Below are positions 18,633 through 25,662 of a stretch of 35,605 nucleotides of DNA, one piece after another (position 1 is the stretch's first letter; each line of letters begins with the position of its first letter). The notes below the pieces were generated by a model, which saw only the letters and a program-made list of their open reading frames with translations, was not told the DNA's origin and searched no databases. Source of the DNA: Phycisphaeraceae bacterium (GTDB taxonomy: Bacteria > Planctomycetota > Phycisphaerae > Phycisphaerales > Phycisphaeraceae); contig JADLAP010000137.1 of assembly GCA_020848195.1 (NCBI GenBank), forward strand, positions 1-35,605, read 5' to 3'. The position numbers and the translations under genes were made by a program.

Positions 18633-19837
18633 CCGACACCGAGCAACCAACACGCAAGCACAAGACGTCGGAGGTCTTTCGTGCGTTTCTGACGCTGGGC
18701 CTGACGAGTTTCGGCGGGCCGATTGCACATCTGGGCTATTTCCGTCAGGCCTTTGTCGTTCGTCGAAAATGGTTGACGGACGACGACTTCGGCGATCTGG
18801 TCGCCCTGTGCCAGTTCCTGCCCGGCCCGGCGAGCAGTCAGTTCGTGTTCGCCGTGGGGATGCGCCAGGCGGGATTGCTCGGCGGTGTCGCGGCGTCGCT
18901 GGCGTTCACGTTGCCGTCGGCGGCGGCGATGATCGCCTTCGGCTGCGGGGTGAATCTGCTGGGCGATCCGCATCAGGCCGGCTGGCTGCATGGTCTGAAA
19001 CTCGCGGCCGTGGCGGTGGTGGCCCAGGCCGTCTGGGGCATGGGACGCAGCCTTTGTCCCGATCGCCTGCGGTTGTCCATGGCCCTGGCGGCGGCGGCGA
19101 CCATGCTCGCGGTTCCCGGCGCTCTTGGACAGATCATGGTCATCATGATTGGCGCGATTGTGGGCATGAGGTTGTGCCGCAACCCGACCGCAATCATCAT
19201 GAAGCCCGAACCTTCTCCTTGGCGATCGCATCGCTGGGCGGCCGTCGCGCTGGCGGTGTTCCTGATCCTGCTCATCATCAGTCCGCTTGCGGCCCGGCGG
19301 ACCCATTCCCAGCCGCTGGCGGTGTTCGATGCGTTTTACCGCAGCGGTTCGCTGGTTTTCGGCGGCGGTCATGTGCTGCTGCCCCTGCTTCGCGCGGAGG
19401 TTGTGCCGCCCGGCTGGGTGACGGACGACCAGTTTCTCGCCGGCTATGGCGCTGCCCAGGCGGTTCCCGGTCCTCTGTTCACCTTCTGCGGCTACCTCGG
19501 CGCGGTGATGCATCCGGGCCGCTACGCATGGCTTTCAGGCCTCGGCTGCGTGCTGGTGATCTTTCTGCCCGCGTGGCTGCTGATCGGCGGGGCGCTGCCC
19601 TTCTGGCACACACTGCGAAGCAAGGCCTGGGCACAGTCCGCCATACGCGGCGCCAACGCTGCGGTGGTCGGCGTCCTGCTGGCGGCCCTGTACAATCCGG
19701 TCATCGTGGAAGGCGCCCACAACGCCCGCGACGTTGCCGCCGCGATCCTCGCCTTCGGCCTGCTTGCCGCCTGGAAATGTCCGCCGTGGATCGTCGTCGC
19801 CGCATTGGCGATCGCGGGGCAGTGGCTGCTGCACTGA
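18629..19837 (+). CDS. chrA: Chromate-efflux-type transporter (CHR family)
   Basis: A 402-residue integral membrane protein with two homologous CHR halves. The first has SFGGPIAHLGYF (27-38) and QFLPGPASSQ (62-71). The second repeats the pattern as LVFGGGHVLLPLL and AQAVPGPLFTFCGYLG. About ten to twelve hydrophobic segments are visible. Long-chain CHR proteins export chromate in the characterised cases, but many genomic copies have unknown natural substrates, so the symbol is by family. The start at 18629 overlaps the SDR stop; the longer frame to 18155 lies within the SDR gene and is discarded. The pairing with an SDR has no evident chromate logic. Confidence 0.85.
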   Translation: MTDTEQPTRKHKTSEVFRAFLTLGLTSFGGPIAHLGYFRQAFVVRRKWLTDDDFGDLVALCQFLPGPASSQFVFAVGMRQAGLLGGVAASLAFTLPSAAAMIAFGCGVNLLGDPHQAGWLHGLKLAAVAVVAQAVWGMGRSLCPDRLRLSMALAAAATMLAVPGALGQIMVIMIGAIVGMRLCRNPTAIIMKPEPSPWRSHRWAAVALAVFLILLIISPLAARRTHSQPLAVFDAFYRSGSLVFGGGHVLLPLLRAEVVPPGWVTDDQFLAGYGAAQAVPGPLFTFCGYLGAVMHPGRYAWLSGLGCVLVIFLPAWLLIGGALPFWHTLRSKAWAQSAIRGANAAVVGVLLAALYNPVIVEGAHNARDVAAAILAFGLLAAWKCPPWIVVAALAIAGQWLLH

Positions 19838-19873
19838 TGGAGACCACGGAATACCTCGCAACTTCCGGGGGCG

Positions 19874-19879
19874 TACAAT
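19874..19879 (+). promoter_or_regulatory. Possible -10 element TACAAT just before the AmmeMemoRadiSam gene
   Basis: TACAAT ends seven bases before the ATG at 19886. If used, the transcript would be leaderless or nearly so. No clear -35 is present, and the only purine-rich stretch (GGGGGCG, 19867-19873) is far from the start. Confidence 0.35.
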
Positions 19880-19885
19880 GTTGCC

Positions 19886-22800
19886 ATGGTCGGCTCCACG
19901 ACCGCTTTTGAAACGCGCTGGTGGCATCGGGCTTCGGACGATCCGTCGAAGGTCGTCTGTACGTTGTGTCCCCGCGAGTGTCACATCCCGCAGGGCAGCC
20001 GGGGATTCTGCTTTGTCCGCGCCAATGTGGATGGCGAGTTGGTGCTGACCACGTATGGCCGCAGCAGCGGGTTTTGCATTGATCCGATCGAAAAGAAGCC
20101 GCTGAACCATTTCTTTCCCGGCACGCCGATCCTGTCGCTGGGCACGGCGGGCTGCAATCTGGGCTGCAAGTTCTGTCAGAACTGGGACATTTCCAAGAGC
20201 CGGGAGATGGACACACTGGCGGGCCAGGCCGGGCCGGAGGCGATTGTGCAAGCCGCCCAGCAGCACGGATGCCGCAGCATCGCCTTCACCTACAACGACC
20301 CTGTCATCTGGGCGGAGTACGCCATCGACATCGCCAGGCTCGCGCGACAAGCGGACATCAAGACCGTCGCCGTGACCGCCGGGTACATGAATCCCGATTC
20401 CCGCCGGGAGTTCTATCAGTGGATGGACGCGGCGAACGTGGACCTCAAAGCCTTCACGGAAACCTTTTACCGCAAGCTGACGCAGACGAGCCTGCAGCCG
20501 GTGCTGGACACGCTGGTGTATCTCAAGCATGAAACCCCAGTCTGGTTCGAGATCACGACGCTGCTGATTCCCGGCGAAAACGACCATCCGGACGAGACGA
20601 AGGCGATGTGCGACTGGATCGTCGAGAAGCTTGGGCCGGATGTGCCGATCCACTTCACGGCGTTTCACCCGGACTTCAAGATGCGTGACCGTGCCTCGAC
20701 GCCGCACGACACGCTGATCACCGCGCGTCAGATCGCGCTCCATCGCGGCATCCGTTACGCCTACGTGGGCAATGTGTACGACCTCAAGCGTGAAAGCACG
20801 TACTGCCATCAGTGCGGGACGTGCGTGATCGAACGGGACTGGTACGAGCTTGGCGCGTATGAGCTTGACGGCAACCGTTGCCGCAAGTGCGGGACGGAGA
20901 TACCGGGGGTGTATGACGCGTCGATGGACCCGGCGAAACAGTGGGGTCGCAAACGTCAGCCGGTGCGCATCGTGGATGCGACACAGTATGTGCCTTTGCG
21001 GGTGGACACACGGCGGGAGGAACAGGCGATGCGGGACAGCACAGCGACAACGCAGCCGGCGGCGACGGTGGACTTCACGGACGATCAGGGCCGGCGGATG
21101 CTGGCGTTCGCGCGTCAGTCGGTGGCGGCGACGATCCGCGGCGAATCGCCTCCGCCCCCGGAAGTGATGTCCAAGGAACTGCATGACGCACCCTGTTTTG
21201 GCGCGTTTGTGACGCTGCGACGAGGCGAACGGCTGCGAGCCTGTCGAGGCCGATGGGGACAAAACGGCGGCACAGGCAACCAGCCGCTGGGCACATTGCT
21301 TGCCGACGTGGCGCGCGACACCGCCCTCGGCGACGGCCGGTTTCCCGTCATCTGCCCGCAGGAACTCGACCGGCTCGACATGGATATCTCCGTCATGCAC
21401 AGCCCCGCGAGGCTGGACGCCACGGGAGAAGCGATGGCGCAGGCAATCGAGGTTGGACGCGACGGTCTGGTGCTGCTGCATCCGCGTGGCCGGGGCCTGC
21501 TGCTGCCTCATGTGGCCACGGAAAACGGCTGGGATGCGCCGACGTTCCTGTCGCAACTGTGCGTCAAGGCGGGACTGGACGCGAGCCTCTGGCGCACCGA
21601 CGCACAGGCTCGGGTGATGACGTTCCAGACGCGATTGTTTGTCGATCCCGCGCCGTGGCAGGAGTTTCTGTTCGCGTCGCTGTCGCCGATGCGGCTGCAC
21701 ATGCTGATGCAGCGGGCACAGGCGGTGGTGGAAGGTCAAGACGTTCCGCCTGCGACCGGGGATGAAGCGTTGGACGCGGCGAGGCCGGAGGAACTGGGCG
21801 TACACCTGATGGCGGGCGGCGATCTGTCGGCCTCCGCGCTGGGCGCGGGATTGAGCGCGACGGACCTTGTGCTTCGGGCTGCGCAATCCCTGCGATCGCT
21901 CGCCCAGCGGAAGAACCTCGGCCCCATCGCCATCGCACGCATGATCCTCATGGACCAGGCGACCCGTCTGACCGCGACGGATGCGCCGCAGCGCCACGCC
22001 CTGCTCGCCGGCCACGTGATCCTTGTCGAGCACGACGCCGGCTGGACCCTGCGCTGGCCCACGCGACAACAGGCGGACCCCGTGGACGACGCGCTGGCGC
22101 AGGCGAACCTGACGCGAAGGAACTGGCAGATGGCGTTTGAACAGAACGAACCCAAGCCGCGGCTGACCGCGTTCCAGCTCATGGCCCACGACCTGGCGCA
22201 TCGTCCGGGCGCATTGGCCAAGCGTGAGCCAGCCCGCGCGGGACAGTTCTATCCCGCCGAGCCGAAAGCCGTGAAAAACATGGTGGAATCGTTGCTCCAG
22301 AGCGCCGGCGAAACGCGGCGTCAGACGTGCCGCGCCATCATGCTCCCCCACGCCGGCTGGCGCTACTGCGGCCGAACTCTCGCCCGCACGCTCGCCCATG
22401 CCGTGGTCCCCGATACGCTGATCATCCTCGGCCCCAAGCACACAGCCCACGGCGCCAACTGGTCCGTCTCGCCGCATCTGCTCTGGGCCATCCCCGGCGC
22501 GGAGATTCCCATCGCCACGAACCTGATCGAGCAACTCCTCGGCGAGATTCCCCAACTTCGCTGCGAGCCGGAGGCGCACCGGATGGAGCATGGCGTCGAA
22601 GTGCTGCTGCCGTTCCTGCATCACGCCAATCCCGCGATCCGCGTGGTCCCGATGGTGATCGGCCACAGCAATTACGAACAGACGGAAGTGATCGCCGCCG
22701 CGCTGGCGAAGGTGACGGCGCAGCGGGACGACGTGCTGCTGGTGATCTCCAGCGACATGAACCACTTCGCCGAGGCCGCGGAGACGGAACGGCGCGACCG

Positions 22801-23026
22801 GCTCGCCCTGGACGCCATGACCAGTGGCGATCCGAAAGCGTTGTACGACGTCTGCCTGCGGCATGAGATCAGCATGTGCGGCATGAGGCCCGCGGTGGCG
22901 GTGATGCGGGCGCTCGAGCACAAGACGCCGGCGCTCGCGCCGCGCCTGATCGACTATTCCCACAGCGGCATGGCCGGCGGGGACCAGGACAGCGTCGTCG
23001 GCTACGCGGGCGTGGTCATCCCATGA
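19886..23026 (+). CDS. AmmeMemoRadiSam fusion: radical SAM + AMMECR1 + unassigned domain + Memo
   Basis: A single 1046-residue chain carrying all three partners of the AmmeMemoRadiSam set. The radical SAM part (1-385) has CTLCPREC (25-32) near the start, the 4Fe-4S motif CNLGCKFC (Cys90, 94, 97), and a rubredoxin/zinc-like CHQC...CRKC pair (307-310, 332-335). The AMMECR1 domain spans about 400-580; its conserved LRGCIG reads LRACRG (450-455). Residues about 590-780 match nothing I recognise. The Memo domain (781-1046) starts with ARAGQFYPAEP and keeps LPHAGW (His823), KHTAHG, SSDMNHF (His960) and ISMCGM (Cys998), the positions of the metal/active-site residues of Memo proteins. The three genes are usually separate or paired, and their joint reaction is unknown. 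The protein is cytoplasmic, with no signal peptide. Confidence 0.93.
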   Translation: MVGSTTAFETRWWHRASDDPSKVVCTLCPRECHIPQGSRGFCFVRANVDGELVLTTYGRSSGFCIDPIEKKPLNHFFPGTPILSLGTAGCNLGCKFCQNWDISKSREMDTLAGQAGPEAIVQAAQQHGCRSIAFTYNDPVIWAEYAIDIARLARQADIKTVAVTAGYMNPDSRREFYQWMDAANVDLKAFTETFYRKLTQTSLQPVLDTLVYLKHETPVWFEITTLLIPGENDHPDETKAMCDWIVEKLGPDVPIHFTAFHPDFKMRDRASTPHDTLITARQIALHRGIRYAYVGNVYDLKRESTYCHQCGTCVIERDWYELGAYELDGNRCRKCGTEIPGVYDASMDPAKQWGRKRQPVRIVDATQYVPLRVDTRREEQAMRDSTATTQPAATVDFTDDQGRRMLAFARQSVAATIRGESPPPPEVMSKELHDAPCFGAFVTLRRGERLRACRGRWGQNGGTGNQPLGTLLADVARDTALGDGRFPVICPQELDRLDMDISVMHSPARLDATGEAMAQAIEVGRDGLVLLHPRGRGLLLPHVATENGWDAPTFLSQLCVKAGLDASLWRTDAQARVMTFQTRLFVDPAPWQEFLFASLSPMRLHMLMQRAQAVVEGQDVPPATGDEALDAARPEELGVHLMAGGDLSASALGAGLSATDLVLRAAQSLRSLAQRKNLGPIAIARMILMDQATRLTATDAPQRHALLAGHVILVEHDAGWTLRWPTRQQADPVDDALAQANLTRRNWQMAFEQNEPKPRLTAFQLMAHDLAHRPGALAKREPARAGQFYPAEPKAVKNMVESLLQSAGETRRQTCRAIMLPHAGWRYCGRTLARTLAHAVVPDTLIILGPKHTAHGANWSVSPHLLWAIPGAEIPIATNLIEQLLGEIPQLRCEPEAHRMEHGVEVLLPFLHHANPAIRVVPMVIGHSNYEQTEVIAAALAKVTAQRDDVLLVISSDMNHFAEAAETERRDRLALDAMTSGDPKALYDVCLRHEISMCGMRPAVAVMRALEHKTPALAPRLIDYSHSGMAGGDQDSVVGYAGVVIP

Positions 23027-23320
23027 ATCAAAAACCGCCGAAAACGCACTTTGAAAAATCTCGCGCCGGCCGCGACACGAATTTCGTATTTTGTTGAAAT
23101 TCCAGCTGTACAACTCAGGTTTTAAGCCTTACGTTGGGAACATGAACGTTTCGCAACGAGCCCAAACGAGGTCAACAGCCGACAAAAAGGCGTCGATTGG
23201 CAGATGAAGAGTGACGACGCCCGAACCAAACTCGCAAGCGTCTATCCCAAAATCAAGATGTGACAAAGCAGTAGCCCCCCACAGACGGGGCACGGGGCAG
23301 GCAAGTCCTATCCGTCTATG
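23027..23320. other. Gene-free stretch before the GntR regulator
   Basis: No credible gene is seen. It contains an AT-rich inverted repeat GAATTTC / GAAATTC (23079-23085 and 23096-23102), which might be a weak terminator for the fusion gene, and the second 28-bp repeat. Base composition is less GC-rich than in the genes. Confidence 0.5.
23249..23276 (+). repeat. 28-bp direct repeat, copy 2
   Basis: Identical to 8242-8269 in the same orientation. The sequence after it differs from the first copy (no TGTAACC units), so the shared part ends sharply, as at the boundary of a mobile or repeat unit. Confidence 0.8.
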
Positions 23321-23325
23321 TGTTC

Positions 23326-23335
23326 TGTATTTACA
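23326..23335. promoter_or_regulatory. GntR/AraR-type operator 1 (TGTATTTACA)
   Basis: A TGTA-N2-TACA palindrome, matching the half-sites known for AraR-like GntR regulators. Its centre is 39 bp from that of operator 2, and it lies just upstream of the -35 element. Confidence 0.55.
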
Positions 23336-23342
23336 AATTGAT

Positions 23343-23371
23343 TTGGCATTCTCCTGTTGAATCTGTATACT
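23343..23371 (+). promoter_or_regulatory. Promoter of the GntR-type regulator
   Basis: TTGGCA (23343-23348), a 17-base spacer and TATACT (23366-23371): five of six matches in each hexamer. The predicted start near 23378 leaves a leader of about 20 bases. Confidence 0.65.
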
Positions 23372-23389
23372 TACAACAGATTAAACAGG
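23353..23389. promoter_or_regulatory. Extended operator palindrome over the GntR promoter
   Basis: The inner box TGTATACTTACA (23364-23375) covers the -10. Around it, CCTGTTGAATCTGT (23353-23366) and ACAGATTAAACAGG (23376-23389) form an inverted repeat with 13 of 14 pairs. The second arm reaches to seven bases before the ATG, so a bound regulator would block both promoter and leader. Autoregulation is very likely. Confidence 0.6.
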
Positions 23390-23396
23390 TCTCCCC

Positions 23397-24554
23397 ATGA
23401 ACCACCGACTCGAACAACTCGAATTCAAATCGCACAGCCCGGTGCAAGGGCAGATTCGCAAGCATGTGCGCCGACTGGTGGAATCCGGCGATCTGACGCC
23501 CGGCGAGCGGCTGCCTTCCACGCACGTGCTGGCGCGGACGTGGAGCACGGATCTGCGCACGGTGCATCTGGCTCTGGTGCCGCTGGTGCGCGAGGGGCTG
23601 CTCATGCGGGTGCCGCGGGTGGGCACGTTTGTCCGCCGGCGGGAGCAGCAACTGACGCGCGTCGGCATCTACATGATCGGCGACCGGATGTCCTATCTGG
23701 GCGGCAGCATGTCCAATGCGTTGCTCAAGGAATTGCAGAAGGAGCTGGCGCGGCAGGGCATTCATCCGGACGTCTGGATCGATTCCCGTCCGCAGGCCAT
23801 GTTGGGCACGCCCTGGCCGGAGCTGGAACAGGCGGTGCGCGAGCGGCGGATTCAGGGCCTGATTCTGGCGGAGGTTTCGCAGCCGACGTTGGATTGGGTC
23901 AAGCGGCTGGCGATTCCCTTTTCCATGTTCGGTGCGGAAAAAGAATCTGTTTCGGTCCACATTGACAGTACGAGCATGGCCGAAGCGTATGTCCAGTGTG
24001 TGCATGAAATAGGCTGTCGGTCTGTGGGCATCATCACCGGTTTATGGGCACCACCGGTCAATCCGACGGACAAACCATACGGATGGGAGTTCTACCGCGC
24101 GTTCTTTCACAAGGCGGATCGGTTCGGAATTGAAGTCCGAACGCCATGGATCCAACACTCCCGCGGCGACGACATTCCCTTCATGCCGACCCTTGCGTTT
24201 GAGCGCCATGGCTACGAATCGTTCCATCGCCTGTGGGACGAGTCCGAACATCCTGAAGCGGTCGTGGTGACGGACAACGTGATGGCCCAGGGCGCCGTGA
24301 TGGCGATACTGGAACGCCAGGTTCGGGTGCCCCGCGATCTGAAGCTGGTGGCGCTGAAGTTATCGAACGTCGAAGCCTTTTTGCCGATTCCCGTCGGCCA
24401 TGTGGTCATCGACGTCGCCGAGACGGCGCGGGCCATCATCCGGCAGGTGCAGAGGCAGTTTCAGGGCGAAATCTGCGAATGTATGCGGCTTGCCCCGCAC
24501 CTTGTTCGGTCAACCGGAATGGAATCCGGGTTCGTCCGGAATAACCGGGACTAA
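23397..24554 (+). CDS. GntR-family regulator with LacI-like sensor domain (AraR-like)
   Basis: 385 residues. The winged-helix GntR domain (about 10-80) has GQIRKHVRRLVESGDLTPG and the LRTVHLALVPLVREGLL recognition helix region, ending in GTFVRRR. It is joined to a sugar-binding-protein-like domain (about 87-370) with VGIYMIGDR, SVSVHIDSTSMAEAY, SVGIITGL and PEAVVVTDNVMAQGA. This is the layout of B. subtilis AraR, which releases DNA on binding a sugar. The TGTA-N-TACA operators directly upstream fit that group. It leads the cluster with the pseudopilin and the secreted proteins, so it is the best candidate for its control. The effector is unknown. Confidence 0.9.
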   Translation: MNHRLEQLEFKSHSPVQGQIRKHVRRLVESGDLTPGERLPSTHVLARTWSTDLRTVHLALVPLVREGLLMRVPRVGTFVRRREQQLTRVGIYMIGDRMSYLGGSMSNALLKELQKELARQGIHPDVWIDSRPQAMLGTPWPELEQAVRERRIQGLILAEVSQPTLDWVKRLAIPFSMFGAEKESVSVHIDSTSMAEAYVQCVHEIGCRSVGIITGLWAPPVNPTDKPYGWEFYRAFFHKADRFGIEVRTPWIQHSRGDDIPFMPTLAFERHGYESFHRLWDESEHPEAVVVTDNVMAQGAVMAILERQVRVPRDLKLVALKLSNVEAFLPIPVGHVVIDVAETARAIIRQVQRQFQGEICECMRLAPHLVRSTGMESGFVRNNRD

Positions 24555-24602
24555 CTGTCGCGTTGATATACGTCGATAAATCGAGATGGCTTTGATCCGC
24601 AA

Positions 24603-24608
24603 AAGGAG
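24603..24608 (+). promoter_or_regulatory. Ribosome binding site deciding the pseudopilin start
   Basis: AAGGAG lies seven bases before the ATG at 24616, favouring this start over the in-frame ATG at 24586. Confidence 0.75.
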
Positions 24609-24615
24609 CTGCATC

Positions 24616-25389
24616 ATGAAACGAAACGGGATGCCTGTGAAGTGTTCGATGCCGGAGGATCGCGCGAACGAGCGGCCGGCCACGAATCGCCGCGGCTTCA
24701 CGCTGATCGAGCTTCTTGTCGTGATTTCCATCATTGCGCTGCTAATCGCCATTCTGCTGCCCGCCCTGACCAAAGCCCGCGCGGCCGGGGAGGCGGTGTC
24801 CTGCATGTCCAACATCCGCCAACTGCTGCTGGCGACCAACGCCTACATGACCGATCTGAGCAAGGGCTTTATTCCACCAGCCAGGGACGCATGGACCAAC
24901 CCGGCGGGACAGAACATGTGGGGCGCATGGGCCATGTTCTGGCGGACACGCTACATTGACCCCGGCACGGGCATCCTCGGCTGCGCTTCCGACCGCACCA
25001 CCCAACCTGGAACGGACTACTACGCATACAGCATTACCTGGGATCTTGCGGGAACCAAGCCCTACAACCGCAGCTATCTTTGGAACAAGTACACCGGCTA
25101 CCGGCTCTGGACGGAAACCAGTTTCTCCACTGAAGGCCCGCATTTCTGGCGCATGGATGAACTGAGGAAACCGTCCAAGGATCTGCTGGTCTGGTGCGCG
25201 GACTGGCCCAACGGTTACGATGAATACTACTTCGGCGGCAGTATCGGCTGGTACGTCGCCAGTCCCTACGCCGGCTACAACTTCCTCCATACGAACTCCG
25301 TCAATGGGGGCTTCATGGACGGCCACGCGCAACGTGTCACCAGCGAAATCTACCTCAATCAGTTGCTTAACAAAGGCGACTGGCAGTAA
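24616..25389 (+). CDS. Type II secretion/type IV pilin-like pseudopilin with H-X9-DG motif
   Basis: 257 residues. A charged leader (1-27) ends in a prepilin peptidase site RRG / [18 protein letters not shown], with Glu at position +5 of the mature protein and a hydrophobic helix of about 20 residues. The globular part ends with His225, nine residues, then DG (235-236): the H-X9-DG signature of the planctomycete/Lentisphaera processing-associated family. The protein would sit in the inner membrane or assemble in a pseudopilus at the surface. Such genes are found as isolated copies beside glycosidase genes and sugar regulators, and their role is not known. Aromatic-rich segments ([18 protein letters not shown]) could contact ligands. 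Confidence 0.9.
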   Translation: MKRNGMPVKCSMPEDRANERPATNRRGFTLIELLVVISIIALLIAILLPALTKARAAGEAVSCMSNIRQLLLATNAYMTDLSKGFIPPARDAWTNPAGQNMWGAWAMFWRTRYIDPGTGILGCASDRTTQPGTDYYAYSITWDLAGTKPYNRSYLWNKYTGYRLWTETSFSTEGPHFWRMDELRKPSKDLLVWCADWPNGYDEYYFGGSIGWYVASPYAGYNFLHTNSVNGGFMDGHAQRVTSEIYLNQLLNKGDWQ

Positions 25390-25662
25390 GCCCATACTCC
25401 CCAACGCATCCCCGCCTGTATTCGTCCTGACCATCCGCAGGCCTGAAGGCTATGCCGCATGGCGCGGCCATGGCGAGCGAATGTAGATCATGAGGTATGG
25501 CGAGCCGCGACCGGAAGGGAGCGGACCACCTCCAGACAAGGGGGTGCAACGCATTCACCAGCATCCCTGGCGGCCGCAAACCGTCCGCTCCCTGACGGTC
25601 GCGGCTCGTACAAACGAATCATCGGAACTCCTTTTTTCCAACCTATGGAAGGCAGACAGAGT
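25390..25662. other. Intergenic stretch holding the second palindromic element
   Basis: These 273 bases between the pseudopilin stop and the next start contain the 108-bp element. The open frame that runs through it (an LPDGRGS-like peptide on the arm) is a by-product of the repeat, not part of the secreted protein. No clear promoter was seen. Confidence 0.6.
25501..25608. repeat. 108-bp palindromic element, copy B (intergenic)
   Basis: Arms 25501-25526 and 25583-25608 pair at 24 of 26 positions (CGAGCCGCGACCG... GGGAGCGGAC) around 56 bases. Arm sequences and spacing equal those of copy A at 5703-5810, but the inner 56 bases are largely different. In RNA it would be a very stable hairpin between the pseudopilin and downstream genes, so it may lower read-through. 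Confidence 0.85.

Noticed and set aside
19535-23113. 1192-codon open frame on the minus strand opposite the fusion gene
   Set aside because: It is rich in Arg, His and Pro, without any domain motif, and is a high-GC shadow of the well-supported plus-strand gene.
24555-24600. TTGATATACGTCGATAA as an operator upstream of the pseudopilin
   Set aside because: The symmetry is weak and lacks the TGTA/TACA half-sites seen at the GntR promoter.
25459-25662. N-terminal extension of the secreted barrel protein through the palindromic element
   Set aside because: The extension is encoded by the repeat arms and hides the signal peptide; the ATG at 25663 starts it cleanly.
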